DNA of 64,000 nt from Novispirillum itersonii (lineage in GTDB: Bacteria; Pseudomonadota; Alphaproteobacteria; Rhodospirillales; Rhodospirillaceae): positions 1 through 64,000 of the forward strand of contig NZ_JACIIX010000015.1 of assembly GCF_014205675.1 (NCBI RefSeq). The letters are read 5' to 3'. The translations under genes and the position numbers were made by a program. The notes beneath the pieces are model-generated. The model did no database searches and was not told where the DNA came from. It saw only the letters and a program-made list of their open reading frames with translations. The number at the start of each line of letters is the position of its first letter. The first letter of the stretch is position 1. This document shows positions 51,617 to 60,683 of this stretch, piece by piece.

Positions 51617-52354
51617 TCAGATCATTGCCATGCCGCCGTTGACGTGCAGGGTCTGACCGGTAACATACCCGGCTTCCGCCGAAGCCAGATACAGCACCGC
51701 CGCCGCAATGTCTTCCGAAGAGCCCATCCGGCCCATCGGGATCCCGGCGTTCAGCTTTTCCTTCTGGGCGTCCGGCAGGGCATCGGTCATCGCCGTGGCG
51801 ATGAAGCCCGGGGCAACGCAGTTGACGGTGATGCCACGGCTGGCCACTTCGGCGGCCAGACTCTTCGACATCCCGATCAGACCGGCCTTGGAGGCCGCAT
51901 AGTTGGTCTGCCCCGGGTTGCCGGTGACCCCGACAATGGAGGTGACGGAGATGATGCGGCCGAAACGGCGCTTCATCATACCCTTCAGGCAGGCCCGGGC
52001 CAGCTGGAAGGAAGAGGTCAGGTTGACGCGGATCACCGCATCCCAATCCTCATCCTTCAGGCGCATGGCAAGGGTGTCCCGGGTCAGCCCGGCGTTGTTG
52101 ACCAGAATGTCCACCTGCCCCATCGCGGCTTCCGCCGCCGGGATCAGGGCCGCCACCGACTCAGCGTCGGACAGGTTGGCGGGGGTGACGAAGGCACGGT
52201 CCCCCAGCTCCGCCGCCAGCGCTTCCAGTGCCTCGCGGCGGGTGCCGGACAGGGCCACCTTGGCACCACGGGCATACAGGGCCCGGGCCACAGCCCCGCC
52301 GATACCGCCCGATGCACCGGTGACCAGCGCGCACTTACCGTTCAGATCGAACAT
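51617..52354 (-). CDS. fabG: 3-oxoacyl-ACP reductase
   Basis: 245 residues, short-chain dehydrogenase. Reduces beta-ketoacyl-ACP with NADPH. TGASGGIGGAVARAL for cofactor, NNAGLTRD, catalytic Ser-Tyr-Lys in VTSIVGVTGNPGQTNYAASKAGL, and C-terminal GYVTGQTLHVNGGMAM are present. Begins 43 bases after fabD, in the standard fab order. Confidence 0.96.
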   Translation of the reverse strand: MFDLNGKCALVTGASGGIGGAVARALYARGAKVALSGTRREALEALAAELGDRAFVTPANLSDAESVAALIPAAEAAMGQVDILVNNAGLTRDTLAMRLKDEDWDAVIRVNLTSSFQLARACLKGMMKRRFGRIISVTSIVGVTGNPGQTNYAASKAGLIGMSKSLAAEVASRGITVNCVAPGFIATAMTDALPDAQKEKLNAGIPMGRMGSSEDIAAAVLYLASAEAGYVTGQTLHVNGGMAMI

Positions 52355-52397
52355 TGTCGGAATTCCTTAGTCTTAGGGAACAGGGCCTTAGGGAGGA

Positions 52398-53342
52398 TCA
52401 GGCGTTCAGGGTCGCCAGAAAAGCATCGATATCAGCCGGGGTGTTCAGGGCCACACCGGCCACTTCCTTGTCAATGCGCTTGGCCAGACCGCTCAGCACC
52501 TTACCGGCACCGCATTCCACCAGCGTGGTGATGCCCTGCGCCTTCATATAGAGAACGCTTTCACGCCAGCGCACCGCACCGGTCACCTGCTCCACCAGCA
52601 GACGGCGGATGTCATCCGGCGCGGTGACGGCGGAGGCGGTGACATTGGCCACCACCGGCACCACCGGGGCGTTGATGGTCACGCCCGCCAGCGCCTCGGC
52701 CATCGCATCGGCGGCGGGCTGCATCAGGGCGCAATGGAAGGGGGCGGACACCGGCAGCAGGACGGAGCGCTTGGCCCCCTTCTCGGCGGCCAGCGCAATG
52801 GCGCGTTCCACGGCGGCCTTGGCACCGGAAACCACGACCTGCCCCGGGGCATTGTCATTGGCGGCCTGACAGACCTCACCCTGCGCGGCAGCGGCGGCGA
52901 TTTCCTGCGCCTGTTCCAGATCCAGCCCCAGCAGGGCGGCCATGGCGCCCTCACCCACCGGCACCGCCTTCTGCATGGCACGGCCACGTACCTTCAGCAG
53001 GCGGGCGGTATCACCGATCGACAGCGCCCCGGCGGCGCACAGGGCCGAATACTCGCCCAGCGAATGCCCGGCGACGAACTGCCCGGCGGCCTTCAGGTCA
53101 AAGCCCTGCGACTCCAGCACCCGGATCACCGCCATCGACACCGCCATCAGGGCCGGCTGGGCGTTCTCGGTCAGGGTCAGGTCATCGGACGGGCCTTCAA
53201 ACATCAGGCCGGACAGGTTCTGGCCGAGGGCATCATCCACTTCCTGATAGACGGCACGGGCAACGGCGTGGGCCTCGCCCAGATCCTTACCCATTCCCAC
53301 CGCCTGAGAGCCCTGACCGGGAAATACGAATGCGCGCGCCAT
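52398..53342 (-). CDS. fabD: Malonyl-CoA:ACP transacylase
   Basis: 314 residues. Loads malonate onto ACP. N-terminal FVFPGQGSQAVGMGKDL, nucleophile Ser in GHSLGEYSAL (about 92-101), active-site His in VSAPFHCALM. First gene of the minus-strand fab cluster, divergent from rpsF, with 273 bases between the start codons. Confidence 0.96.
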   Translation of the reverse strand: MARAFVFPGQGSQAVGMGKDLGEAHAVARAVYQEVDDALGQNLSGLMFEGPSDDLTLTENAQPALMAVSMAVIRVLESQGFDLKAAGQFVAGHSLGEYSALCAAGALSIGDTARLLKVRGRAMQKAVPVGEGAMAALLGLDLEQAQEIAAAAAQGEVCQAANDNAPGQVVVSGAKAAVERAIALAAEKGAKRSVLLPVSAPFHCALMQPAADAMAEALAGVTINAPVVPVVANVTASAVTAPDDIRRLLVEQVTGAVRWRESVLYMKAQGITTLVECGAGKVLSGLAKRIDKEVAGVALNTPADIDAFLATLNA

Positions 53343-53490
53343 CGGCGACCCCTTGGTTAAATCGGTTAACGGGGTTGGTTCCGTTAACGGGACAGTAAAA
53401 AAGTCTGGCGAAAGTGAGGAACCGGCCCGCCCCTGTCAAGATTCCGTGTGCGACAGGGCGCGGCCCTTTTGCGTTTTTCCGCATCTTCTG

Positions 53491-53518
53491 TTGCAATCGC
53501 CGGACGGATGCGTATAGT
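53491..53518 (+). promoter_or_regulatory. Putative promoter of rpsF-rpsR-rplI
   Basis: TTGCAA (53491-53496) and TATAGT (53513-53518) with 16 bases between, about 98 bases before the rpsF ATG. Close to consensus, as expected for ribosomal protein genes. Confidence 0.6.
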
Positions 53519-53537
53519 GCGCGCCTTCATCTCCCTT

Positions 53538-53584
53538 GCCGGATGGTCCGGCTATGCCTAGTCACAGGCCGTATATGGACCTGT
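53538..53584 (+). promoter_or_regulatory. Structured rpsF leader
   Basis: Two hairpins in the leader: GCCGGA-TGG-TCCGGC (53538-53552) and ACAGG/CCTGT (53564-53568 with 53580-53584) whose loop starts with CCG. A CCG bulge is the hallmark of the S6:S18-binding leader motif that autoregulates rpsF operons in many bacteria. Assigning this site to that motif is tentative. Confidence 0.3.
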
Positions 53585-53615
53585 CGGGCTGAGAGAATCC
53601 ATAAGGGTAAAACCA

Positions 53616-54080
53616 ATGTCTTTGTATGAGAGCGTGTTCATCGCTCGCCAGGACATCACCAACCAACAGGTTGAGTCCCTGGCCGATGAGCTGGCCGCCA
53701 TCATCACCGAACGTGGCGGCGCGGTGACCAAGAAGGAATTCTGGGGTCTCCGTAACCTGACCTACCGGGTCAACAAGAACCGTAAGGGCCATTACGTCCT
53801 GTTCAACATCGACGCTCCGGCTGACGCCGTCCTCGAAATGGAACGTATCATGCGTTTCAACGAAGACGTTCTGCGTTACATGACCGTCCGTGTTGACGCC
53901 CTGGAAGAAGGCCAGTCGGCCATTCTGCTCCAGAAGGGCGAACGTGATACCCGCTCCCCGCGTGGTGATCGCGGCGACCGTGGTGATCGCGGCCCCCGTG
54001 GCCCGCGGGAAGACCGTGGTCCGCGCGAAGACCGCGGCCCGCGCCGTGACCGTAACGACCGTACCGAGGGAGGCAACTAA
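53616..54080 (+). CDS. rpsF: 30S ribosomal protein S6
   Basis: 154 residues. Binds 16S rRNA together with S18. [27 protein letters not shown] and [23 protein letters not shown] are S6 hallmarks. The core ends near 108; the C-terminal 45 residues are a repetitive Arg/Gly/Asp/Pro tail ([11 protein letters not shown], then PREDRG repeats) that is longer than in E. coli. It overlaps rpsR by one base (TAATG). Confidence 0.97.
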   Translation: MSLYESVFIARQDITNQQVESLADELAAIITERGGAVTKKEFWGLRNLTYRVNKNRKGHYVLFNIDAPADAVLEMERIMRFNEDVLRYMTVRVDALEEGQSAILLQKGERDTRSPRGDRGDRGDRGPRGPREDRGPREDRGPRRDRNDRTEGGN

Positions 54081-54313
54081 TGGCCGCGCCCCGTCGTCCG
54101 TTTTTCCGTCGTCGCAAGACCTGCCCGTTCTCGGGTGCCAATGCGCCGAAGATCGACTACAAGGACATCAAGCTGCTTCAGCGTTATATCTCTGAGCGTG
54201 GCAAGATCGTCCCGAGCCGTATCACCGCCGTTTCCGCCAAGAAGCAGCGTGAGCTGGCCCGCGCCATTAAGCGCGCCCGCTTCCTCGCCCTGCTGCCTTA
54301 CGTCGTGAAGTAA
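54080..54313 (+). CDS. rpsR: 30S ribosomal protein S18
   Basis: 77 residues, basic. [71 protein letters not shown] is written in pieces here only by motif: [30 protein letters not shown] all match S18. Start codon overlaps the rpsF stop by one base. Followed 12 bases later by rplI. Confidence 0.97.
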   Translation: MAAPRRPFFRRRKTCPFSGANAPKIDYKDIKLLQRYISERGKIVPSRITAVSAKKQRELARAIKRARFLALLPYVVK

Positions 54314-54325
54314 GGAGCGCGAATT

Positions 54326-54862
54326 ATGGAAGTGATCCTCCTCGAACGCGTTGAAAAGCTTGGCCAGATGGGCGAAGTGGTGCGGGTGAAGCCGGGTTAT
54401 GCCCGTAACTACCTGCTGCCGCAGAAGAAAGCCCTGCGCGCCAACAAAGACAACATGGCGATCTTCGAACGTCAGCGCGCCGAACTGGAAGCGCTGAACC
54501 TGAAGCGTCGTCAGGAAGCCCAGGGCGTTGCCGGTCAGATGTCCGGCGTCCGTGTGGTTCTGGTCCGTCAGGCCTCCGAAGGTGGCCAGCTGTACGGTTC
54601 CGTGACCGCCCGCGACATTCAGGAAGCCCTGAAGGACGCTGGCTACAAGATCGAACGCCGTCAGGTCGAACTGAACAGCCCGATCAAGTCGCTGGGTTCC
54701 TACACCGTCCGTCTGTCTCTGCACCCGGAAGTTTCCATCGAAGCTGGCGTCATCGTCGCCCGCTCCATGGCGGAAGCCGAAGAACAGCATGCTGCCGAAG
54801 AATACTTCGAAGAGCCGGCTGAAGAAGACGTTGATGGCGAATACGAAGCCACCGAAGAATAA
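54326..54862 (+). CDS. rplI: 50S ribosomal protein L9
   Basis: 178 residues. MEVILLERVEKLGQMGEVVRVKPGYARNYLLP is the L9 N-domain signature; a helical connector and C-domain (to about 150) follow. The tail (about 150-178) is strongly acidic (EEYFEEPAEEDVDGEYEATEE), an extension seen in alphaproteobacteria. Third gene of the S6-S18-L9 operon. Confidence 0.97.
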   Translation: MEVILLERVEKLGQMGEVVRVKPGYARNYLLPQKKALRANKDNMAIFERQRAELEALNLKRRQEAQGVAGQMSGVRVVLVRQASEGGQLYGSVTARDIQEALKDAGYKIERRQVELNSPIKSLGSYTVRLSLHPEVSIEAGVIVARSMAEAEEQHAAEEYFEEPAEEDVDGEYEATEE

Positions 54863-54889
54863 TTTCTTCTGTGATTTCGGTCCTTACGG

Positions 54890-54915
54890 CAGGCCGCCCC
54901 ACCCGGGGCGGCCTG
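54890..54915 (+). terminator. Terminator after rplI
   Basis: Perfect 11-bp stem CAGGCCGCCCC/GGGGCGGCCTG with a 4-base loop, then TTCGCTTTTGC. It is 27 bases past the rplI stop. Confidence 0.85.
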
Positions 54916-55245
54916 TTCGCTTTTGCGCTTCGCCCACCTTCAGCGCCTGCCCGTCTCCGCGCCCGGTGCCTTTGCGGCAGAACCGCAGCCCTTTCCAGCA
55001 GAAAGCACGGGACCGTCATTTTCTGCGGCATATTTTATATTTCCTCGTCAATCCTGCGATTATCACCGGATTTTGCCCGCACTTTCCGTCGCCTCTTTCA
55101 GGCCGATGTTGGTATGGTTGCAAAAGGCCGGGGGGTGACCTATCACTGAACCCTCCCCCTGCCCTGCTGCCGCCCATCGTGGCGAACGTAGGATCCGGGA
55201 CCCGGAATTCCCCTTTCAGGATGGCCTTTTCAGGATGGTTCCCCG
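54916..55245. other. Intergenic region before dnaB
   Basis: 330 bases between the rplI terminator and dnaB. An AT-rich part (about 55015-55070) probably holds the dnaB promoter, but no clear -35/-10 pair could be chosen. No gene or RNA motif was recognised. Confidence 0.4.
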
Positions 55246-56775
55246 ATGACCGGATACGAGATGTCTCTTCCCCTGCCCGACGGCGGCCCCGGCGACGGTA
55301 TGCCGGTGCGGGAGCTGCCCCATAATCTGGAAGCGGAACAGGCCCTTCTCGGGGCAATTTTCCAGTCAAACCGTGCCTATGAGCGGGTCAGCGAGTTTCT
55401 TCAGGCCGACCATTTCGCCAATGCCCTGCATGCCCGCATTTACGGTGCCTGTGGCCGCCTGATCGAACAGGGCCATCTGGCCACCCCGGTCACCCTGAAG
55501 GGCTATCTGGAAAACGATCCGCTGCTCAAGGAAGCCGGCGGTCCGGCCTATCTGGCACATCTTGCCAATTCCGTCATCACCGTGGTCAATGCCGAGGACT
55601 ATGGGCGGCTGATCCACGATTTCGCCCTGCGGCGGGAGCTGATCGACCTCGGCCAGCAGATGGTCAACGAAGCCTACGAGGTGTCGTTCGACCGTTCCGC
55701 CACCGACCAGATCGAAATCGCCGAACAGAAGCTGTACGACCTTGCCACCACCGGCCATCAGGAAGGCGGCTTTCAGGACTTCCGTATGGCCCTGACCACC
55801 GCCATCCATATGGCGGAAGCGGCCCACCGCCGCGCCGGGCAGCTGGCCGGGGTACCGACCGATCTGGTGGACCTCGATAAAAAGCTCGGCGGCCTGCATC
55901 CTTCTGACCTGATCATCCTCGCCGGACGCCCGTCGATGGGGAAAACGGCGCTGGCGACCAACATCGCCTTCAACGCCGCCAAGCTGTACAAGGAAAAGAT
56001 CGACGCCACCGGCCAGCGGGAAACCCTGGATGGTGCCAAGGTCGCCTTCTTCTCCCTTGAAATGTCGGCGGAACAGCTCGCCACCCGTCTGCTGGCGCAG
56101 GAAGCCGAAATCAGCTCCCACAAGATCCGCACCGGGGAGCTGGCCAATGAGGATTTCTCGCGCATGGTGCAGGTCAGCCACGAACTGCACAGCATGCCGC
56201 TGTTTATCGACGATACCCCGGCGCTGTCGGTTTCCGCCGTGCGCACCCGCTGCCGCCGTCTGGCCCGCCAGCATGGTCTGGGCCTGATCGTCATCGACTA
56301 CCTTCAGCTGCTGTCAGCCAACCCCGGTGACCGCTCCGATGGCCGCGTCAACGAAGTGTCGGCCATCACCCGTGGCCTGAAGGCGCTGGCGAAAGAGCTG
56401 AACGTGCCGGTGATCGCGCTGTCGCAGCTGTCGCGCGCCGTCGAACAGCGCGACGACAAAAAACCGCAGCTGTCTGACCTGCGTGAATCCGGCTCCATCG
56501 AGCAGGACGCCGACGTGGTGATGTTCGTCTACCGCGAAGAATACTACCTGTCGCGCAGCGAGCCCGGGCGTAAGCCGGAAGAGGATGAAAACCGGTTCAT
56601 GGAACGCCACCGGGCGTGGATGGAACGGTGCGAAAAAGCCCACAACGTCGCCGAAGTGATCGTCGCCAAGCAGCGCCATGGTCCGATCGGCAGCGTCCGT
56701 CTGTTCTTCGACGGCAACTACACCAAATTCGGCAACCTGATTGCCTCTGACTACGGCAGTTATGACGATGAATAA
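55246..56775 (+). CDS. dnaB: Replicative DNA helicase DnaB
   Basis: 509 residues. Hexameric 5'-3' helicase of the replication fork. N-terminal domain begins RELPHNLEAEQALLGAIF; RecA-like domain has Walker A AGRPSMGKTALATNIA (about 226-240), FFSLEMSAEQLATRL, Walker B LGLIVIDYLQLL, and QLSRAVEQRDDKKPQLSDLRESGSIEQDADVVMF and KQRHGPIGSVRLFFDGNYTKFGN motifs. No intein interrupts it. AGGA lies about 9 bases before the start; ATG at 55261 is an alternative. It overlaps alr. Confidence 0.97.
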   Translation: MTGYEMSLPLPDGGPGDGMPVRELPHNLEAEQALLGAIFQSNRAYERVSEFLQADHFANALHARIYGACGRLIEQGHLATPVTLKGYLENDPLLKEAGGPAYLAHLANSVITVVNAEDYGRLIHDFALRRELIDLGQQMVNEAYEVSFDRSATDQIEIAEQKLYDLATTGHQEGGFQDFRMALTTAIHMAEAAHRRAGQLAGVPTDLVDLDKKLGGLHPSDLIILAGRPSMGKTALATNIAFNAAKLYKEKIDATGQRETLDGAKVAFFSLEMSAEQLATRLLAQEAEISSHKIRTGELANEDFSRMVQVSHELHSMPLFIDDTPALSVSAVRTRCRRLARQHGLGLIVIDYLQLLSANPGDRSDGRVNEVSAITRGLKALAKELNVPVIALSQLSRAVEQRDDKKPQLSDLRESGSIEQDADVVMFVYREEYYLSRSEPGRKPEEDENRFMERHRAWMERCEKAHNVAEVIVAKQRHGPIGSVRLFFDGNYTKFGNLIASDYGSYDDE

Positions 56776-57859
56776 TCTCTCTTCTTCCCGCACCGACGAT
56801 CCGGCCGCCGGGGGTTTTCTGATCGTGGACACCGCAGCGGTGGTCGCCAACTGGCGCACCCTGCGGGACAGCGCCCCGTCGGCCAAAACCTGCGGCGCGG
56901 TGATGAAAGCCGATGGCTACGGCCTTGGCGCGGCAGAACTGGCCCCGGCGCTGGCCGCGGCAGGCTGCCGTGACTTTTTCGTCGCGGTGCCGGAAGAAGG
57001 GATTGCCCTGCGCCGGGCGGTGCCGGACCACACCATCTATGTGCTGTCCGGCCCGCTGGGGTCGCTGGAACCGTTCATCACCCATAACCTGACCCCGGTG
57101 CTGAACGCGCCGGAACAGGTGGCGGAGTGGCTGGCCCACAGCGGCGGCCGGGACTACGTGGTGCAGGTTGACAGCGGCATGAACCGCCTTGGCCTGACCG
57201 CTGCCGAACTGACCGAACTGGCCCCCGGCCTGAAGCCGCGCCTGCTGATGTCACATCTGTGCTGCGCCGACGAACCGGCACACCCGATGAACCAGTCCCA
57301 GCTTGCCGCCTTCCGGGTGGCGCGGGAGAAACTGCCGGGCGTACCGTCCTCTCTGGCGGCATCGTCGGGGATTTTCCTTGGCCCGGACTACCATTTCGAT
57401 CTGGTCCGCCCCGGCATCGGCCTGTACGGTGGCAATCCGGTGCCCGGCCAGCCCAACCCGGTGCGGGCTGCCGCCACCCTGCGGATCCGCATTGTTCAGG
57501 TCCGTCGAATTGACACTCCGGGGGCGGTTGGCTATGGTGCCACCCACGCCGTAACCCCCGGCATGCGTCTGGCAACCGTTTCGGCGGGCTATGCCGATGG
57601 CCTGCTGCGGTCACTGGGGGGGCGCGGTAAGGGGATGCTGGGGGGCATTGAAGTGCCGATCGTCGGCCGGGTGTCGATGGACCTGATCTCCTTTGATGTT
57701 TCTGCGGTCCCGGAAGAGTTTGCCCGGCCCGGTCAGTGGATTTCCGTTCTCGGGGATGGCATTGATCTGGATGAACAGGCAGGACGTGCCGGAACCATTT
57801 CTTACGAGCTGCTGACGGGTCTGTCCCGCCGGTACGCCCGCCGGTATACCGGCAGTTAA
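56762..57859 (+). CDS. alr: Alanine racemase
   Basis: 365 residues. PLP enzyme that makes D-alanine for peptidoglycan. Catalytic Lys in AVMKADGYGLGA and Tyr in GAVGYGATHAV; SHLCCADEP and VGRVSMDLISFDV are further blocks. The start lies within the last codons of dnaB (overlap 14 bases); ATG at 56768 is an alternative, so translation is coupled. The mlaE gene follows after 43 bases. Confidence 0.95.
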   Translation: MTMNNLSSSRTDDPAAGGFLIVDTAAVVANWRTLRDSAPSAKTCGAVMKADGYGLGAAELAPALAAAGCRDFFVAVPEEGIALRRAVPDHTIYVLSGPLGSLEPFITHNLTPVLNAPEQVAEWLAHSGGRDYVVQVDSGMNRLGLTAAELTELAPGLKPRLLMSHLCCADEPAHPMNQSQLAAFRVAREKLPGVPSSLAASSGIFLGPDYHFDLVRPGIGLYGGNPVPGQPNPVRAAATLRIRIVQVRRIDTPGAVGYGATHAVTPGMRLATVSAGYADGLLRSLGGRGKGMLGGIEVPIVGRVSMDLISFDVSAVPEEFARPGQWISVLGDGIDLDEQAGRAGTISYELLTGLSRRYARRYTGS

Positions 57860-57902
57860 GGGCCCGCCGATCCACCGGCGGCCCACGTTTGGGAGCCCGT
57901 GA

Positions 57903-58706
57903 ATGAACTCCACCAACCCGGTGACGGCCTTTCTGGATTTCCTCGCCCTTGTCGGGCGGGTCCTGCTGGCGTTCTTCAACCGGGTCGGGCGGCTGTCTAC
58001 CTTCACGGCGATGGCGGTGTTCCACTGCCTGACCCCGCCGTTCTATCCGCGCACCCTGCTGCGGCAGATGGTGGAGATCGGCTATTACTCGCTGCCGGTG
58101 GTCGGCCTGACCACCCTGTTCTCCGGGATGGTGCTGGCCCTGCAAAGCCACACCGGCTTTGCCCGTTTTGCCGCCGAAGGCGCGGTTGCCACCGTGGTGG
58201 TGATTTCGATGACGCGGGAACTGGGGCCGGTGCTGGCCGGGCTGATGGTGGCCGGGCGCGTCGGGGCCTCGATGGCCGCCGAGATCGGCACCATGCGGGT
58301 GACCGAACAGATTGATGCCCTGTCCACCCTGTCAACCAACCCATTCAAATACCTGATCGCGCCGCGTCTTCTGGCCGGGGCGCTGATGCTGCCGCTGCTG
58401 GTGCTGGTCGGGGATATCATCGGGGTGTTCGGCGGGTACCTGATCGGCACCTACAAACTGGGCTTCAACCCCGGCAACTACATCCAGCGCACCTGGGAAT
58501 TTCTGGAGACGATGGATGTCGTCTCCGGTCTGGTCAAGGCCTCCACCTTTGGCTTCATCATTGCGCTGATGGGCTGTTACAATGGCTATACCTCGCGCGG
58601 TGGCGCGCAGGGTGTCGGTCAGGCCACCCGCAATGCGGTGGTGTCGGCCTCCATCCTGATTCTGGTATTCAACTACCTCATCACGGAACTGTTTTTCGCG
58701 CGATGA
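57903..58706 (+). CDS. mlaE: MlaE-family ABC permease
   Basis: 267 residues, about five to six membrane segments. Permease of the Mla/Mce-type phospholipid transporter that keeps outer-membrane lipid asymmetry. VEIGYYSLPVVGLTTLFSGMVLALQS, TRELGPVLAGLMVAGRVGASMAAEIGTMRVTEQIDAL and RLLAGALMLPLL are diagnostic. It overlaps mlaF by 4 bases (ATGA). No mlaD (MCE) gene follows within the window's adjacent DNA, so the substrate-binding ring is encoded elsewhere. Confidence 0.92.
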   Translation: MNSTNPVTAFLDFLALVGRVLLAFFNRVGRLSTFTAMAVFHCLTPPFYPRTLLRQMVEIGYYSLPVVGLTTLFSGMVLALQSHTGFARFAAEGAVATVVVISMTRELGPVLAGLMVAGRVGASMAAEIGTMRVTEQIDALSTLSTNPFKYLIAPRLLAGALMLPLLVLVGDIIGVFGGYLIGTYKLGFNPGNYIQRTWEFLETMDVVSGLVKASTFGFIIALMGCYNGYTSRGGAQGVGQATRNAVVSASILILVFNYLITELFFAR

Positions 58707-59506
58707 TCAGCACCACCCCCGCCTATCAGCCCCCGCCCTCCGTGCCGAAGCTCAGCCTGACCAACGTCCATAAGGCGTTTGGGCAAAAGGTGGTGCTCGA
58801 CGGTGTTTCCATTGATATCCGCCCCGGCGAAAGCGTGGTGGTGATCGGCGGCTCCGGGACCGGTAAATCGGTGCTGCTGAAGTCGATCCTCGGCCTGATC
58901 ACCCCGGACAGCGGATCGATCCTGATCGACGGTCAGGAAACCGTCGGTCTGCGTGGCCGGAAGCGCGATACCGTCCTGCGCAAGTTCGGCATGCTGTTTC
59001 AGGGGGCGGCGCTGTTTGACTCCCTGCCAGTGTGGGAAAACGTCGCCTTCGGCCTGATTCAGGGCGAAGGCATGGCCCGGGGCCCGGCCCGCGACAAGGC
59101 CGTGGAAAAGCTGGCGCAGGTCGGCCTTGGCCCGGAAGTGGCCGATCTGTTCCCGTCGGAACTCTCCGGGGGCATGCAGAAGCGCGTCGGCCTCGCCCGT
59201 GCCATCGCTGACGAGCCGGAGATCATCTTCTTCGATGAACCGACCACCGGGCTGGACCCGATCATGGCCGATGTCATCAACGACCTGATCGTGAAGTGCG
59301 TGAAGGAACTGGGGGCCACGGCCCTGTCGATCACCCACGACATGGCATCCGCCCGCAAGATTGCCGACCGTATCGCCATGCTGCACAAGGGCCGACTGAT
59401 CTGGACCGGCCCGGCATCGCAGGTGTTTGACTCCGGCAATCCCTATGTTGACCAGTTCGTCCATGGCCGGGCCAGCGGACCGATCACCATGGCGGTCAGG
59501 GCCTGA
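58703..59506 (+). CDS. mlaF: MlaF-family ABC ATPase
   Basis: 267 residues. ATPase partner of MlaE. Walker A GGSGTGKSVLL (about 50-60), Q-loop GMLFQGAALFDSLPVWENVAF as in the MlaF/Ttg2A type, signature LSGGMQKRVGLARAI, Walker B IIFFDEPTTGLDP. It starts within the mlaE stop (ATGA). A 97-base gap separates it from the Lys/Ala-rich exported protein at 59604. Confidence 0.92.
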   Translation: MISTTPAYQPPPSVPKLSLTNVHKAFGQKVVLDGVSIDIRPGESVVVIGGSGTGKSVLLKSILGLITPDSGSILIDGQETVGLRGRKRDTVLRKFGMLFQGAALFDSLPVWENVAFGLIQGEGMARGPARDKAVEKLAQVGLGPEVADLFPSELSGGMQKRVGLARAIADEPEIIFFDEPTTGLDPIMADVINDLIVKCVKELGATALSITHDMASARKIADRIAMLHKGRLIWTGPASQVFDSGNPYVDQFVHGRASGPITMAVRA

Positions 59507-59603
59507 TCCCCCGGTTTTTGTCTTGCCACTCTGTCTTTTTGCCGGGGCCGGTGCTGAATACCGCGCCCCGCTCCATCCCCCTGTTTCACTGGAGTTTCCG
59601 TTG

Positions 59604-59978
59604 ATGTCCGCCCTGCGTAGCCTGTGCCTGTGTGCCGCCCTGTCCCTGCTGCCGCTGTCCGCCATGGCGCAGGGCACCACAGTGGACCGGGTGACCTCCA
59701 CCATCACCAGCACGGCCCAGACCGTTGACAGCGCCGCCAAAAAGGCTGATGCCGTCTCCCAGAGCGTTGATCAGGCCACCAAGGCCGCCGACACCGTCAA
59801 AAAGACACTGGGGCAGGAAACCACCGCTGCCGGAAACACCGCCGGGAAGGCCAAGGATGCCGTGAAGGATGCTGCCAGGGACACCGCCAAGGCCATTCCG
59901 GAAAAGGCCCAGAAGTACGGTAATTCCGCGGAACGCCGCATGGATGACCTGAAGAAGAAGCACGGCAAGAAGAACTGA
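59604..59978 (+). CDS. Small exported Ala/Lys/Thr-rich protein, paralogue 1
   Basis: 124 residues. Signal peptide MSALRSLCLCAALSLLPLSAMA. The mature part is a long amphipathic helix-like, Ala/Lys/Asp/Thr-rich sequence (DSAAKKADAVSQSVDQATKAADTV) without cysteines, ending KAIPEKAQKYG and SAERRMDDLKKKHGKKN. The last 28 residues are shared with the protein at 60254, so the two are paralogous at least there. Function not recognised. GGAG lies 10 bases before the ATG. Confidence 0.75.
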   Translation: MSALRSLCLCAALSLLPLSAMAQGTTVDRVTSTITSTAQTVDSAAKKADAVSQSVDQATKAADTVKKTLGQETTAAGNTAGKAKDAVKDAARDTAKAIPEKAQKYGNSAERRMDDLKKKHGKKN

Positions 59979-60005
59979 GGCTTGCCCTGCCTTCTACCAT
60001 GACCG

Positions 60006-60028
60006 ACGCCCCGCCCCGTGCGGGGCGT
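60006..60028 (+). terminator. Terminator between the two small exported proteins
   Basis: Perfect 9-bp stem ACGCCCCGC/GCGGGGCGT with a 5-base loop, then TTGCTTTTGC. It ends the mlaEF-paralogue 1 transcript. Confidence 0.8.
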
Positions 60029-60253
60029 TTGCTTTTGCGCGCCCGCCGCATGCCGGATTTTGCCGCACTGTGCTGAAATTACGGCAAACATCGCCCTTAC
60101 GCTGACACAGTGCCGGGGCTTAATACATCTCAGGGAACGACGGCAGCCTCCTCGCTGACCGATCCCGAAACCCTCCGCCCCACCCGGGGCAACCGGGGCC
60201 GCCGGGCCGGATCTTCCGCCCGCCCCCACTGACAGACACCGGAGTTTACGGTC

Positions 60254-60637
60254 ATGTCCTTTACCCGTCTTCTGACCCGCACCGCCCTTGCCACCACCAT
60301 CGTGTCCGTGATGGCAGGCGCCGCCTTCGCTCAGGTTCCGCCTGCGGCAGCCCCGGCGGCGGTTCCGGCCCCGGCGGTGACGGATGCGGCCCAGCCCCCG
60401 CAGGATGCGGCGAAGGCTGGACAGACCAAGGTGGACCCGAAAGCGGCTGAGGCCGCTGCGGCACACACCCCGAAAGATCATGCCCAGAAGGAGCAGCTGG
60501 CCAAGGATGCCAAGGCCATGCCCGACACCGCCAAAAAAGGCGGAAAATCGGCCGAACACCGCGTCGATGACGTGAAAAAGCAGCACGCCAAGGATGCCGC
60601 CAAGGGCGCGGTGCCTGAGCCGAAGCCCGCCCAGTAA
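60254..60637 (+). CDS. Small exported Ala/Pro/Lys-rich protein, paralogue 2
   Basis: 127 residues. Signal peptide MSFTRLLTRTALATTIVSVMAGAAFA. A Pro/Ala-rich stretch (about 28-50) precedes a Lys/Ala/Asp-rich part and a C-terminal motif KAMPDTAKKGGKSAEHRVDDVKKQHAK, in two halves matching the protein at 59604: KAxPxxAxKxG and SAExRxDDxKKxHxK. Its own transcript is likely because a terminator precedes it. Function unknown. Confidence 0.75.
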   Translation: MSFTRLLTRTALATTIVSVMAGAAFAQVPPAAAPAAVPAPAVTDAAQPPQDAAKAGQTKVDPKAAEAAAAHTPKDHAQKEQLAKDAKAMPDTAKKGGKSAEHRVDDVKKQHAKDAAKGAVPEPKPAQ

Positions 60638-60683
60638 GCGGCCCCGTCTTCCGGTCCCCGACCGGAGCGGGGCCGGAGGCACC

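Noticed and set aside
55246-56775. Intein in dnaB
   Set aside because: The protein is of normal length and all helicase motifs run in the usual order with no insertion.
59507-59603. Possible mlaD gene after mlaF
   Set aside because: The next frame encodes an Ala/Lys-rich protein without an MCE domain, and the gap is too short for another gene.
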